Source: Methylococcaceae bacterium | Lineage (GTDB): Bacteria; Pseudomonadota; Gammaproteobacteria; Methylococcales; Methylomonadaceae | Direction: 5' to 3' | Assembly (NCBI GenBank): GCA_947484105.1 | Contig: CANKON010000007.1 | Location: forward strand, 1 to 14,989 | DNA: 14,989 nucleotides | Shown here: positions 1 through 8,223 of the stretch, one piece after another | Numbering within the stretch: the stretch's first letter is position 1 | Layout: each line of letters starts with the position of its first letter | Position numbers and translations under genes: made by a program | The notes under the pieces: generated by a model | Seen by the model: only the letters and a program-made list of their open reading frames with translations | What the model was told of the DNA's origin: nothing | The model's database searches: none

Positions 1-1160
1 AATGACAAAATCGTTGCGATACCCATATATTTTTTATTATTTGTCACAATAAAAGCTTGTTCGTGACGCATGCTCGATGTGAGATGCTCACTCACTTTCT
101 CAATCGGTGTATCGTATTCAACGCTAAACGGAATTTGGTCGATAAAGGTCTTAATCGGTTTACGCCCAAATAATTCCATGCCATAGCGGCTTGAAAATAA
201 TTTAGATAAAAAGTCATCTCGAAAAATAATCCCTGATGCAACGCCATCATCAACCAAAGGCAAAACGGTTAATTCTGTTTTACTTTGAAAAATATTCATC
301 ACTTCGCTAATCGACGTATCTGCAGAAATCGGTGTTACAAATTCGCTAATCATACCAATCGCTGTTGAATGTGAATGCAACACTTCTTTTTCAGTTTTTT
401 TCTCTTGTAAAAAAATTGCTAAATCAATACGTTCTAACGGTTGAGCATTTGGTCTTGCAAATAAATAACCTTGCCCATGTGAAATACCCAAACTTTGAAT
501 AATTTTAAATTCTTCTTCGGTTTCAATGCCTTCAGCAATAACACTGCAATTTAGCGAACTTGCAATCGCTTGAATCGAACGCACAAAATTTAATTTGATT
601 TTGTCGTTTTGTAATTCTTGAACAAAATGCTTATCGATTTTGACATATTCAGGCAATAACTCAGACCACAAGCGCAAACTGGAATAACCCGCGCCTAAAT
701 CATCTAACGCAATTTCAAATCCCATACCACGATAGTGCATCACTGCTTCAAGCATCAATTCGTAATTATCGGTCGGTTTATGTTCGGTTAATTCGATAAC
801 GACTTTATGCGGATTCAAACCAAATTTATCTAAATAACGTAATGTTTCACCACTTTTGAATTGTGGGTCTAACAAAACATTTGGACTGATGTTTAAAAAT
901 AATTTCGCATCTAAATTAAATTCCGCATAACGCTGAATGCTCAATTCACGGCAAATAAATTCAAGTTGCGAACTTAAACTGTAACGTTCAGCGACATCAA
1001 ATAAATGGAATGGGGTATTAAGCGGACTATTTGATGGACCACGAATCAATGCTTCGTAACCAATAATTTTTTTTTGATGTAGTGAAATAATGGGCTGAAA
1101 ATGGGGGGTTAATTTTTTATGTTCGAGAATTGAAAGTAATTCTTGTTCTAGTGAAGACAC
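1..1160 (-). CDS. EAL-domain c-di-GMP phosphodiesterase with CBS pair, C-terminus cut by window edge
   Basis: My own translation of the minus strand from a GTG at 1160 runs open for 386 codons and leaves the window at base 1. The first ~245 residues are an EAL domain that hydrolyses cyclic di-GMP. The catalytic set is complete: YEALIRG, NISP, ELTE, DDLGAG, KIDK, AEGIET and QGYLFARP. Residues ~260-386 form two CBS repeats, linked by a segment reading SRYGMELFGRKPI. In the family this EAL-CBS order is commonly followed by a GGDEF domain, which would lie outside the window; that is inference. The start is chosen because AGGTGG sits 5 bases upstream of the GTG and an in-frame TAG lies just before it; a second in-frame GTG at 1169 overlaps that AGGTGG. 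The protein is probably cytosolic. It is divergent from the chemoreceptor gene. No frameshift is seen, and all metal- and substrate-binding residues suggest an active enzyme. Confidence 0.9.
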   Translation of the reverse strand, partial: MSSLEQELLSILEHKKLTPHFQPIISLHQKKIIGYEALIRGPSNSPLNTPFHLFDVAERYSLSSQLEFICRELSIQRYAEFNLDAKLFLNISPNVLLDPQFKSGETLRYLDKFGLNPHKVVIELTEHKPTDNYELMLEAVMHYRGMGFEIALDDLGAGYSSLRLWSELLPEYVKIDKHFVQELQNDKIKLNFVRSIQAIASSLNCSVIAEGIETEEEFKIIQSLGISHGQGYLFARPNAQPLERIDLAIFLQEKKTEKEVLHSHSTAIGMISEFVTPISADTSISEVMNIFQSKTELTVLPLVDDGVASGIIFRDDFLSKLFSSRYGMELFGRKPIKTFIDQIPFSVEYDTPIEKVSEHLTSSMRHEQAFIVTNNKKYMGIATILS

Positions 1161-1200
1161 GAAAGCCACCTAAGTGCTGAAAAATAACTGTCATCAGCGT

Positions 1201-1242
1201 AAGTCATTTTTATGACAAAACTGTGAATTTTTCACATTGTCA
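1201..1242. promoter_or_regulatory. Nested inverted repeat in divergent promoter region, candidate operator
   Basis: Between the EAL gene and the chemoreceptor gene lies TGACAA (1213-1218), AAC, TGTGAA (1222-1227), TTT, then TTCACATTGTCA (1231-1242). The arms TGTGAA/TTCACA and TGACAA/TTGTCA both pair about the same centre. A second small palindrome, GTCAT-TTTT-ATGAC, covers 1203-1216, and a further GTCAT occurs near 1188-1192. Such a cluster in a divergent control region suggests a regulator-binding site acting on one or both genes; the regulator is unknown. Confidence 0.4.
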
Positions 1243-1261
1243 CAAATTTTACTTTTTTAGT

Positions 1262-1270
1262 TGTTAGTAT
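1262..1270 (+). promoter_or_regulatory. Possible extended -10 promoter of the chemoreceptor gene
   Basis: TGTTAGTAT reads as an extended -10 (TG, one base, then TAGTAT, four of six matches to TATAAT). No -35 stands at the usual distance; TTGTCA at 1237-1242 is too far (22 bases). The start of transcription would be near 1277, about 30 bases before the ATG. This is a weak prediction, resting mainly on similarity to the clearer extended -10 boxes of guaA and csrA in the same window. Confidence 0.3.
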
Positions 1271-1307
1271 CCGATGCAACCATCTTTTAAAAGAATTTAC
1301 CTCGATT

Positions 1308-3968
1308 ATGCAAGAACCCACAAACATCGAATACGTCATTTCAGAAACCGATTCGCTTGTCACAAAAACCGATTTAGAAGGTATTATTACTTATGCAAAC
1401 GACGATTTTGTAAGAGCGTGCGGATATAACAATGAAAGCGATTTGGTTGGGCAATCACATGAAATTGTCCATCATCCTGATATGCCTAAACAAGTATTTG
1501 AAGATTTATGGAATTCGCTACAAGTTCAACGTCCTTGGACGGGTCTAATCAAAAATTTACGCAAAGACGGGAGTTATTTTTGGGTTTTGGCAAACGTCAC
1601 ACCTGATTATGAAAATGGGCAACAAATTGGTTATATGGCGGTTCGCAGCAAACCCACGAAAGAACAAATTAAAACGGCTGACAACGCTTACAAACTCTTC
1701 AAACAAAAAAAAGCAGGCAATTTACGCATCGAAAATGGCGATATTTTTCGTCAAGATTTCATTCATTGGTTAGATTTTTTTAAAAATATCACGATTAAAA
1801 ATCGCATCATTATTTTTATTGTTACGTTGTTGATGGTGATATTAACCATTGGCGGATTGGGTTTGCGCGAAATTATGTTGAGTAACGAAAATATAAAATC
1901 GATTTACTCAACGCGCGTTATCCCAATGAATCAACTGAGTAACATTCAAAAAGACATTTTGGTTACGCGAGCGTTAATTATTGCAATGACGTCTGACCAT
2001 TTGCCAATTACCAGCAATACGAAACGAGTAGAAGAAAACGTTACTGAAATTAACGAAACGTGGAATGCCTATACCGCTGGTGATTTAACTGAAAATGAAA
2101 AAATACTAGCTAAGAATTTTCATGCGAGTTTTGATGCGTTAATTACACAAGGTGTCAATCCAACCGTTGAAGCATTGCGAGCCAATGACCTTGAAACGGC
2201 ACATAAAATTTTCGCGTCAAAAACAAATGCTTATTACACGCCCGTAAATGACTATGTGCGTAAGTTATTACAAATGCAAATGGACGTAACGAAAAAAACG
2301 TATGAAACTTCGCAATTAAAATACGACGACACGTTCAAAATTATGATTGCGTTAGTGATAGGCAGTTTATTGACCGCAATTATGATGGGATTGGCGTTAT
2401 ATCGAGCAATCATTCGACCTTTAAATTTCACTGCTGACATGATTATTAAAGGCAGTGACAATCAAAAATTAACCAATAACAACCGTAATGAAATTGCCAA
2501 AGTATTGGACGCATTTAAAACAACCCAAGTTAAAAATGGTTTCAGTGCATCAGAATCGAAACGCACGGCGGATAAAAATTTACGCATCAAAATTGGCTTG
2601 GATAATGTCAGCCGAAGTATTGTGATTGCCGACGAAGAACGCAACATTATTTACATGAATAAAGCGGCTGAAACCCTATTCAATGAAATTGAACATGACA
2701 TTCGTCGTGATTTACCAAACTTTGACGCGGCAGCACTGATTGGCTCAAATATCGATTCATTCCATAAAAATATCGCACATCAAAAAGATATTCTTGAGAA
2801 TTTAAAAGACGTCATAACAAGCAAAGTTGAAATTGGCGGTAATTCAATGGTTGTTATCGCAAGTCCTGTTATTAACGCAGACGGCGTGCGTTTAGGAACA
2901 ATCGCCGAATGGAATAATCGTACCGAAGAAGTTTTAGTTGAAAAAGAAGTTGCCAACGTTATTGACTCGATTGTGCGAGGGGATTTTTCACAACGGATTA
3001 GTGAAGAAGGAAAAGAAGATTTTCTTTTACTACTCAGCCAAGGCATTAACCGTTTAGTTGAAACCTGTTCGACCAGTTTAGATGAAATTGTGCGAGTTTT
3101 AAGTGCGATTTCTCAAGGCGATTTAACGCAAAAAGTGGAAGCAAATTATTCAGGTACATTTGGAAAACTCAAAAATGATGCCAATGCAACGGTGGAAAGT
3201 TTAATCAATATCATTGAACAGATTAAAGAAGCGACGGATTACATCAACACAAGCGCAAAAGAAATTGCTTCAGGGAATAATGATTTATCGAATCGGACTG
3301 AAAAACAAGCCGCGAGTTTAGAAGAAACGGCGGCAAGCATGGAAGAATTAAATGCGACTGTAAAAACGAATACCAATAATGCAAAACAAGCCAATGAATT
3401 AGCACTTGAAGCATCTAACGTTGCTGGACGGGGTGTTGAAGTGGTGAATCAAGTGGTACAAACAATGGGCGAAATCAACGAATCTTCCCGCAAAATTAGT
3501 GACATTATTTTGGTGATTGATGACATTGCATTTCAAACTAACATTTTAGCGTTAAACGCGGCGGTTGAAGCGGCGAGAGCTGGCGATAAAGGGCAAGGTT
3601 TTGCAGTCGTTGCAACCGAAGTTCGCAATTTAGCACAACGTGCCGCAACAGCGGCGGGTGAAATTAAAAATTTAATTAACGATTCTGTTACGAAGGTCAA
3701 CGGCGGCACACGTTTAGTCACGCAAGCGGGTGAAACGATGGAAGAAATTGTAACTTCAATTCATGGCGTAGCCATGGTTATGTCACAAATTACTACTGCA
3801 TCCGTTGAACAAAGCCAAGGGATTGAACAAGTTAATAGTGCCGTGATTCAAATGGATAATGTGACGCAACAAAATGCAGCATTAGTTGAAGAATCAGCCG
3901 CCGCCTCAGAATTACTTGAAGAGCAAGCCCAAAATCTTGTTGCGGTGATAGAAAACTTCAAAATATAA
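1308..3968 (+). CDS. Aer-like methyl-accepting chemotaxis protein: PAS, TM, periplasmic helices, TM, HAMP, PAS, HAMP, MCP
   Basis: This 886-residue inner-membrane receptor would signal through CheW and CheA. Residues ~5-125 form a PAS domain very close to that of the E. coli aerotaxis receptor Aer, with VHHPDMP at 54-60 and RPWTGL around Trp77. TM1 is ~167-186 and TM2 ~345-367. Between them are ~158 mostly helical periplasmic residues, resembling a four-helix ligand-binding module. A HAMP-like stretch follows TM2, then a second PAS (~429-545), HAMP-like repeats (~546-650) and a standard MCP signalling domain. The MCP hairpin tip begins near residue 738 with [20 protein letters not shown]. Methylation-type EETAASMEE is present; the C-terminus ends IENFKI, without a CheR-binding NWETF-like tail. 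E. coli Aer has no periplasmic domain and no second PAS, so this is a composite receptor. The ATG has no strong Shine-Dalgarno. No che genes are nearby. Confidence 0.92.
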   Translation: MQEPTNIEYVISETDSLVTKTDLEGIITYANDDFVRACGYNNESDLVGQSHEIVHHPDMPKQVFEDLWNSLQVQRPWTGLIKNLRKDGSYFWVLANVTPDYENGQQIGYMAVRSKPTKEQIKTADNAYKLFKQKKAGNLRIENGDIFRQDFIHWLDFFKNITIKNRIIIFIVTLLMVILTIGGLGLREIMLSNENIKSIYSTRVIPMNQLSNIQKDILVTRALIIAMTSDHLPITSNTKRVEENVTEINETWNAYTAGDLTENEKILAKNFHASFDALITQGVNPTVEALRANDLETAHKIFASKTNAYYTPVNDYVRKLLQMQMDVTKKTYETSQLKYDDTFKIMIALVIGSLLTAIMMGLALYRAIIRPLNFTADMIIKGSDNQKLTNNNRNEIAKVLDAFKTTQVKNGFSASESKRTADKNLRIKIGLDNVSRSIVIADEERNIIYMNKAAETLFNEIEHDIRRDLPNFDAAALIGSNIDSFHKNIAHQKDILENLKDVITSKVEIGGNSMVVIASPVINADGVRLGTIAEWNNRTEEVLVEKEVANVIDSIVRGDFSQRISEEGKEDFLLLLSQGINRLVETCSTSLDEIVRVLSAISQGDLTQKVEANYSGTFGKLKNDANATVESLINIIEQIKEATDYINTSAKEIASGNNDLSNRTEKQAASLEETAASMEELNATVKTNTNNAKQANELALEASNVAGRGVEVVNQVVQTMGEINESSRKISDIILVIDDIAFQTNILALNAAVEAARAGDKGQGFAVVATEVRNLAQRAATAAGEIKNLINDSVTKVNGGTRLVTQAGETMEEIVTSIHGVAMVMSQITTASVEQSQGIEQVNSAVIQMDNVTQQNAALVEESAAASELLEEQAQNLVAVIENFKI

Positions 3969-4061
3969 ACGATACCGTTATTAAAAATCGACAAATGAAA
4001 AAACACATTCCAAAATGGCGAATTATTATCAGCAATCAATTTTAAAGCGTTTTGGTGTGTT

Positions 4062-7000
4062 ATGAATCGAGTTTTGCTACATTTTATCCTTTTATTTCTA
4101 ATTTCGACGGTCAGTTTTGGCGCAACGCCCACACCTCAAATTGAACCTATAACCGCTGAATTTTTACAAAGCAAAATCAACGCCCTCAACACCCGCGAAG
4201 GTTTAGAGGAAGTGGTAAAAACAGCGGTACTTAAACAATATCAAGCCGCCCAAGATAATTTAGCAAATAACCTCCAATTCGCGGCACAAATTGCCTCGTT
4301 CAACGCCGATATTCATCAAGCCCCGACCAAAACTAAAGCGTTGCAAAAAGAAATTGAGCAAACGCTCGCCAAACACGCTAAACAGAAAATCGAAGATTTT
4401 CGTCAAATTCCTGTCGAAGAATTGGAGCAGCGACTCATTCTTGAAAAAGGAAAAATTAGTCAACTCGACGAACAACTTAAAAAAGTCGAAACCGAACTGG
4501 CATTGCAAAATAATCGCCCTGCGCTGATTCGTGAAGAAATGGTAGTGGCACAACAAACCATCGAAACAACCCGCAAAAAATTGGAATTACCCACCGCGCC
4601 AACCGATTCCAAACTTGAATTTGAGGCACGACAACTGTATTTCAAAACGTTAGTTGATACGCGAACGACCGAATTAAAACTACTCGACGCTGAAGCCATC
4701 AGCCAACCTGCTCGCCTCGAATTATTAAAAGCCCAGCTTGAATTACTCGACATTCAAAAAAACGCGCTGAATCCGATTGTAACCACGATTGAAAATTTAA
4801 CCTTCGAGTTGCGTTCGCAAGAAGCCAAAAAAATGGAAAGCGCACTCAGTCAAACTGAAAAGGAAATTGAAGGGAAACATCCGCTGATTCAACAACTCAC
4901 CCGCGAAAACATTCAATACAGCCGTGATTTGCAAACCGTCACAGCGAAAATTGAACACGTCAGTGAACAAAAAACAGTTGTCGAAACACAAAGTAGCGAT
5001 GTTGAAAACGAATCTAAAAGCGCGGACAAAAAAATAAGTTTGGCTAATTTGAGTCCAGCATTAGGAAAGATTTTGCGTCAACAACGCCGCGCGTTAGCGT
5101 CGCAAAATGAAATTACAGCAGAGTCGCGCACCTTACAAAGTGAAACGGCGTTGACCAGTTTGGAACAATTCAAAATAGAAGATAAACAAAAACAATTACT
5201 GAATTTAGACGATACGTTGAAACAATTGATGGAAACAGGCGTTGATGTGATGTTGCCGTTTGAACAGCGCATGATGATTCAAGCCGAATTGCGCGTGCTG
5301 TTGAATAATCAAAAAGAATTGCTAAATAAACTCGCGTTAGCCGACACGACGTATTTGCGAACGTTGGGCGATTTAGATTTTGCGCGGCAACAAATGTTAG
5401 CGCAAGCAACTAAGTTTGCCGCCTATTTGGATGAACGATTGCTGTGGGTTTCGAGTTCTGAGCCTGTCAATTTAGAAACCGTCACAGGACTTTTTCATTC
5501 GCTTCAATGGCTGTTTTCGCCGAAAAATTGGTTTGAATTAGCGCGTGAAACAAGCGATATTTTTTGGAAGAATTGGTGGCTTTCTGGCCTTGCGATTAGC
5601 GTTGTTTTTGGGCTTTTTCGATTTAAAAAGGTGATGGGAAATCACGCTCAACTAACCGAAGAAGAATTGCGTCATTGGCACACAAATCATTTTTTTTATA
5701 CGCTAAGAGTGTTTTTTTATCGTGCGTTATTTACCTTGCCAATTCCTGCCACGCTCTATTTATTGGGGCGTTTTTTAACGGAAAACAGTTCCATTGATTT
5801 TACTTTTTCTGTGGGAATGGGCTTACAAAAAGTGTCGATTTCATTGTTTATTCTCCTATTTTGTATCGCCTTTTTTTCAAACGAAGGCATTGCGCGGCGA
5901 CATTTCCAATGGAAAAAAAATACGGTGATGTTGTTGCACAATCAATTTTTGTGGGTTCGTTTTGTCATTTTACCTGCGACATTTTTAATTCATGCCACGA
6001 ATGCGTCGAAATTTTCGGAATACAGTGATTCACTCGGACGATTTTCGTTAATCGCGATGTTGATTGCAGTCTCCGTATTTATGGCGAAATTGCTGCATCC
6101 AACTCGCGGTTTAAATCCCCAAATCAAAACAGTTTGGTGGCGTTTTATCGCTTACGCGCTGGCGATTCTTGTGCCACTTGTCATTATTGGTTTTGCAGTA
6201 AGTGGCTATTATTTAAGTGCGTTAGAACTTCAAGAAAAGTTAATTAGTACGTTGCGTTTGCTGATAATAGCTGTGATTTTGCATGAAATTTTGTTCCGAT
6301 GGCTGGCGTTGGCAAATCGTGAACTGATTGAAGACGAATCGCCCGTCGATATTCTAAATATCAATACCCAAACGCGAAAACTCTTACACGTCACACTGTC
6401 GTTAGCGTTAATTTTAGGGTTTTGGGTGATTTGGAAAAATATCTTGCCTGCGTTTTCTTTTTTAGATCACGTCGTGCTTTGGCAACACAAAGCAATTATT
6501 GATAATCAAGAAAGTTATCAGCCTGTAACGCTGACAAATTTGTTGTTTTCGGTTTTATATTTGTTTGTGGCGATTGTCGCGGTGCGAAATTTCTATGGCG
6601 TGTTGGAATTACTGATTTTTCGGCGTTGGGACATTGAAACAGGCAGTCGTTATGCCATGAATCAATTGGCAAAATACTTTTTTATTACGATTGCATTTAT
6701 CACGATTGCGAATGAACTTGGCGGCAGCTGGTCACAAGTGCAATGGCTAGTGGCGGCGTTAGGCGTGGGCTTGGGATTTGGTTTACAGGAAATTTTTGCG
6801 AATTTAGTGTCAGGTATTATTTTATTGTTTGAACGTCCGATTCGCGTCGGCGATATTGTAACGATTGGCGACGTAACAGGAACTGTTTGTCGAATTCAAA
6901 TGCGAGCAACGACGTTGATTGATAACGACCAAAAAGAATTAATTGTGCCAAATAAGACCTTTATTACCAGCCAACTCACCAATTGGACATTAAGCGACGC

Positions 7001-7298
7001 AACGACCCGAATTGTGATTCCGATTGGCATTGCGTTTGGTTCGGATGTGGAATTCGCGCATGAATTGATATTGAAAATAGTGAAAGAAACGCCGTTGATT
7101 TTGGAAGAACCCGAAGCGTTTGTTGTATTTGTGGGTTTTGGTGATAGCACGTTGAATTTTTCGATTCGAGCGTTTGTCAGCGAACCGATTCACCGTTGGC
7201 GCGTGATTCATGATTTGAATATGCGATTGGAACGGGTATTGCGTGAAAATAAAATTGAAATTCCTTATCCTCAACGTGATGTTCATGTGCGCTCTTAA
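4062..7298 (+). CDS. MscK/MscM-type large mechanosensitive channel of the MscS superfamily
   Basis: This 1078-residue protein has the size and layout of E. coli MscK (1120 aa) and MscM/YjeP (1107 aa). Residues 1-20 are a signal peptide ending near FGATPT. Residues ~25-480 are charged, highly helical and coiled-coil-like, matching the periplasmic region of the family. A series of membrane segments starts at ~505 (WWLSGLAISVVFGLF). The conserved pore helix lies around 894-926 and includes ALGVGLGFGLQEIFANLVSG. The MscS beta domain follows (PIRVGDIVTIGDVTG, IVPNKTFITSQLTNW), then the alpha/beta C-terminus. It should open under membrane tension and release solutes during hypo-osmotic shock. I cannot separate MscK from MscM by eye: the DVTG signature resembles MscK, while the FVGFGDSTL stretch resembles MscM, so no symbol is given. 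It starts 93 bases after the chemoreceptor with no clear terminator or strong promoter between, so read-through is possible. Confidence 0.93.
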   Translation: MNRVLLHFILLFLISTVSFGATPTPQIEPITAEFLQSKINALNTREGLEEVVKTAVLKQYQAAQDNLANNLQFAAQIASFNADIHQAPTKTKALQKEIEQTLAKHAKQKIEDFRQIPVEELEQRLILEKGKISQLDEQLKKVETELALQNNRPALIREEMVVAQQTIETTRKKLELPTAPTDSKLEFEARQLYFKTLVDTRTTELKLLDAEAISQPARLELLKAQLELLDIQKNALNPIVTTIENLTFELRSQEAKKMESALSQTEKEIEGKHPLIQQLTRENIQYSRDLQTVTAKIEHVSEQKTVVETQSSDVENESKSADKKISLANLSPALGKILRQQRRALASQNEITAESRTLQSETALTSLEQFKIEDKQKQLLNLDDTLKQLMETGVDVMLPFEQRMMIQAELRVLLNNQKELLNKLALADTTYLRTLGDLDFARQQMLAQATKFAAYLDERLLWVSSSEPVNLETVTGLFHSLQWLFSPKNWFELARETSDIFWKNWWLSGLAISVVFGLFRFKKVMGNHAQLTEEELRHWHTNHFFYTLRVFFYRALFTLPIPATLYLLGRFLTENSSIDFTFSVGMGLQKVSISLFILLFCIAFFSNEGIARRHFQWKKNTVMLLHNQFLWVRFVILPATFLIHATNASKFSEYSDSLGRFSLIAMLIAVSVFMAKLLHPTRGLNPQIKTVWWRFIAYALAILVPLVIIGFAVSGYYLSALELQEKLISTLRLLIIAVILHEILFRWLALANRELIEDESPVDILNINTQTRKLLHVTLSLALILGFWVIWKNILPAFSFLDHVVLWQHKAIIDNQESYQPVTLTNLLFSVLYLFVAIVAVRNFYGVLELLIFRRWDIETGSRYAMNQLAKYFFITIAFITIANELGGSWSQVQWLVAALGVGLGFGLQEIFANLVSGIILLFERPIRVGDIVTIGDVTGTVCRIQMRATTLIDNDQKELIVPNKTFITSQLTNWTLSDATTRIVIPIGIAFGSDVEFAHELILKIVKETPLILEEPEAFVVFVGFGDSTLNFSIRAFVSEPIHRWRVIHDLNMRLERVLRENKIEIPYPQRDVHVRS

Positions 7299-7313
7299 AA
7301 AGAGTTAAGCAAC

Positions 7314-7760
7314 TTATTTTTGTTTAGCTAAAAATCGATCTAATTGATTGGCAAATTTTTGAATATCGCGTGAATTTTGTGTAGAAAATCCGCCCGTATG
7401 AATCCCGTTGGCGCGTAAAGTGTCCATGAAATCACGCATATTTAAACGTTCCTTGATGTTTTCTGAGGTATAAAGCTCGCCACGTGGATTGATGGCATGA
7501 CCGCCTTTTTCAATCACATCATTTGCCAACGGAATATCGCCCGTAATCACCAAATCCCCCGCGCTTAACTGTTTGACGATTTCATTGTCGGCAACATCGT
7601 AGCCAGAATTAACGCGCAACATTTTAATAAAACGCGATGGCGGAATGGCGAGCGATTGGTTCGCCACAAGCGTTGTGGTGATTTCGGTGCGATTTGCTAC
7701 ACGAAATAAAATATCTTTTATCGCTTTCGGACAACCGTCCGCATCAACCCATATTTTCAT
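7314..7760 (-). CDS. yaiI: YaiI/YqxD family protein (UPF0178, DUF188)
   Basis: The 148-residue product matches the whole length of the UPF0178 family: an N-terminal [14 protein letters not shown], an internal [12 protein letters not shown] and the conserved NPRGELYT and [18 protein letters not shown] stretches. The acidic N-terminal motif and the second Asp motif resemble PIN/NYN-like nuclease folds, but the family has no established activity, so I assign none. It converges on the channel gene, with 15 bases between the two stop codons. On its own strand it lies behind the strong trxA terminator, so it probably needs its own promoter. I could not identify a good promoter or Shine-Dalgarno in the ~36 bases between that terminator and the ATG. 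The start fits the family N-terminus (MKIWVDADG). Confidence 0.9.
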   Translation of the reverse strand: MKIWVDADGCPKAIKDILFRVANRTEITTTLVANQSLAIPPSRFIKMLRVNSGYDVADNEIVKQLSAGDLVITGDIPLANDVIEKGGHAINPRGELYTSENIKERLNMRDFMDTLRANGIHTGGFSTQNSRDIQKFANQLDRFLAKQK

Positions 7761-7789
7761 TTTTACTGTGTTGGTTTGGTTTGAGTTTT

Positions 7790-7830
7790 AAAAAAAATGC
7801 CAAACGTAATTTTCGCTACGTTTGGCATTT
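7790..7830 (-). terminator. Strong intrinsic terminator downstream of trxA
   Basis: A perfect 12-base stem, ATGCCAAACGTA (7797-7808) with TACGTTTGGCAT (7817-7828), encloses an 8-base loop and extends by two further A-T pairs. Read on the minus strand it is followed by eight T residues (complement of 7790-7797). It lies 24 bases after the trxA stop codon and should end transcripts coming from trxA and the genes upstream of it. Confidence 0.9.
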
Positions 7831-7853
7831 AATGGAAATAGAACGCGGAAAAA

Positions 7854-8180
7854 TTACAAATGTGCGTTAATAAATTCCACTAATTGAACTTTGCTCAATG
7901 CGCCCACTTTTGTACCTTCAACTTCACCTGCTTTGAATAACATCAACGTTGGAATGCCGCGCACACCGTATTTTTGTGGCGTATTTGGGCTGTCATCGAT
8001 ATTCATTTTGGCAACGGTTAATTTACCTGCAAACTCGTCAGCAATCGTATCTAAAAGTGGCGCAATCATTTTGCAAGGACCACACCATTCAGCCCAATAA
8101 TCCAACAATACAGGCAAATCAGATTCCAAAACTAACTCGTTAAAATCATTGTCATTCACATAAACTACGCTATCACTCAC
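7854..8180 (-). CDS. trxA: Thioredoxin TrxA (GTG start)
   Basis: A cytosolic 108-residue disulfide reductase that is reduced by thioredoxin reductase and serves ribonucleotide reductase and other partners. The active site WCGPC has Cys33 and Cys36; the cis-proline loop GIPTL has Pro77; the buried Asp27 is present. The body ([45 protein letters not shown]) follows E. coli TrxA closely. An ATG at 8252 would add 24 residues, but that extension overlaps the end of the GH17 gene and is not part of thioredoxin. The chosen GTG at 8180 has GGAG exactly 7 bases upstream and gives the usual length and N-terminus ([10 protein letters not shown]). The gene lies 43 bases after the GH17 stop on the same strand and is followed by a strong terminator, so it is the last gene of that transcript; an additional own promoter cannot be excluded. 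Confidence 0.96.
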   Translation of the reverse strand: MSDSVVYVNDNDFNELVLESDLPVLLDYWAEWCGPCKMIAPLLDTIADEFAGKLTVAKMNIDDSPNTPQKYGVRGIPTLMLFKAGEVEGTKVGALSKVQLVEFINAHL

Positions 8181-8187
8181 TTGTTTT

Positions 8188-8191
8188 CTCC
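8188..8191 (-). promoter_or_regulatory. Ribosome binding site that fixes the trxA GTG start
   Basis: GGAG on the minus strand, with 7 bases before the GTG at 8180. No comparable site precedes the longer ATG candidate at 8252. Confidence 0.8.
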
Positions 8192-8223
8192 AGATTAAAA
8201 AATTAAAAAATAAGACGCTCGAA

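Noticed and set aside
1222..1236. CRP/FNR-like site TGTGA...TCACA
   Set aside because: The half sites are 5 bases apart, whereas the CRP consensus has 6 between TGTGA and TCACA. I keep it only as an unnamed inverted repeat.
7292..7304. Hairpin CTCTT-AAA-AAGAG as a bidirectional terminator between the channel gene and yaiI
   Set aside because: The stem is only five mostly weak pairs with a 3-base loop, and no uninterrupted T run follows on either strand.
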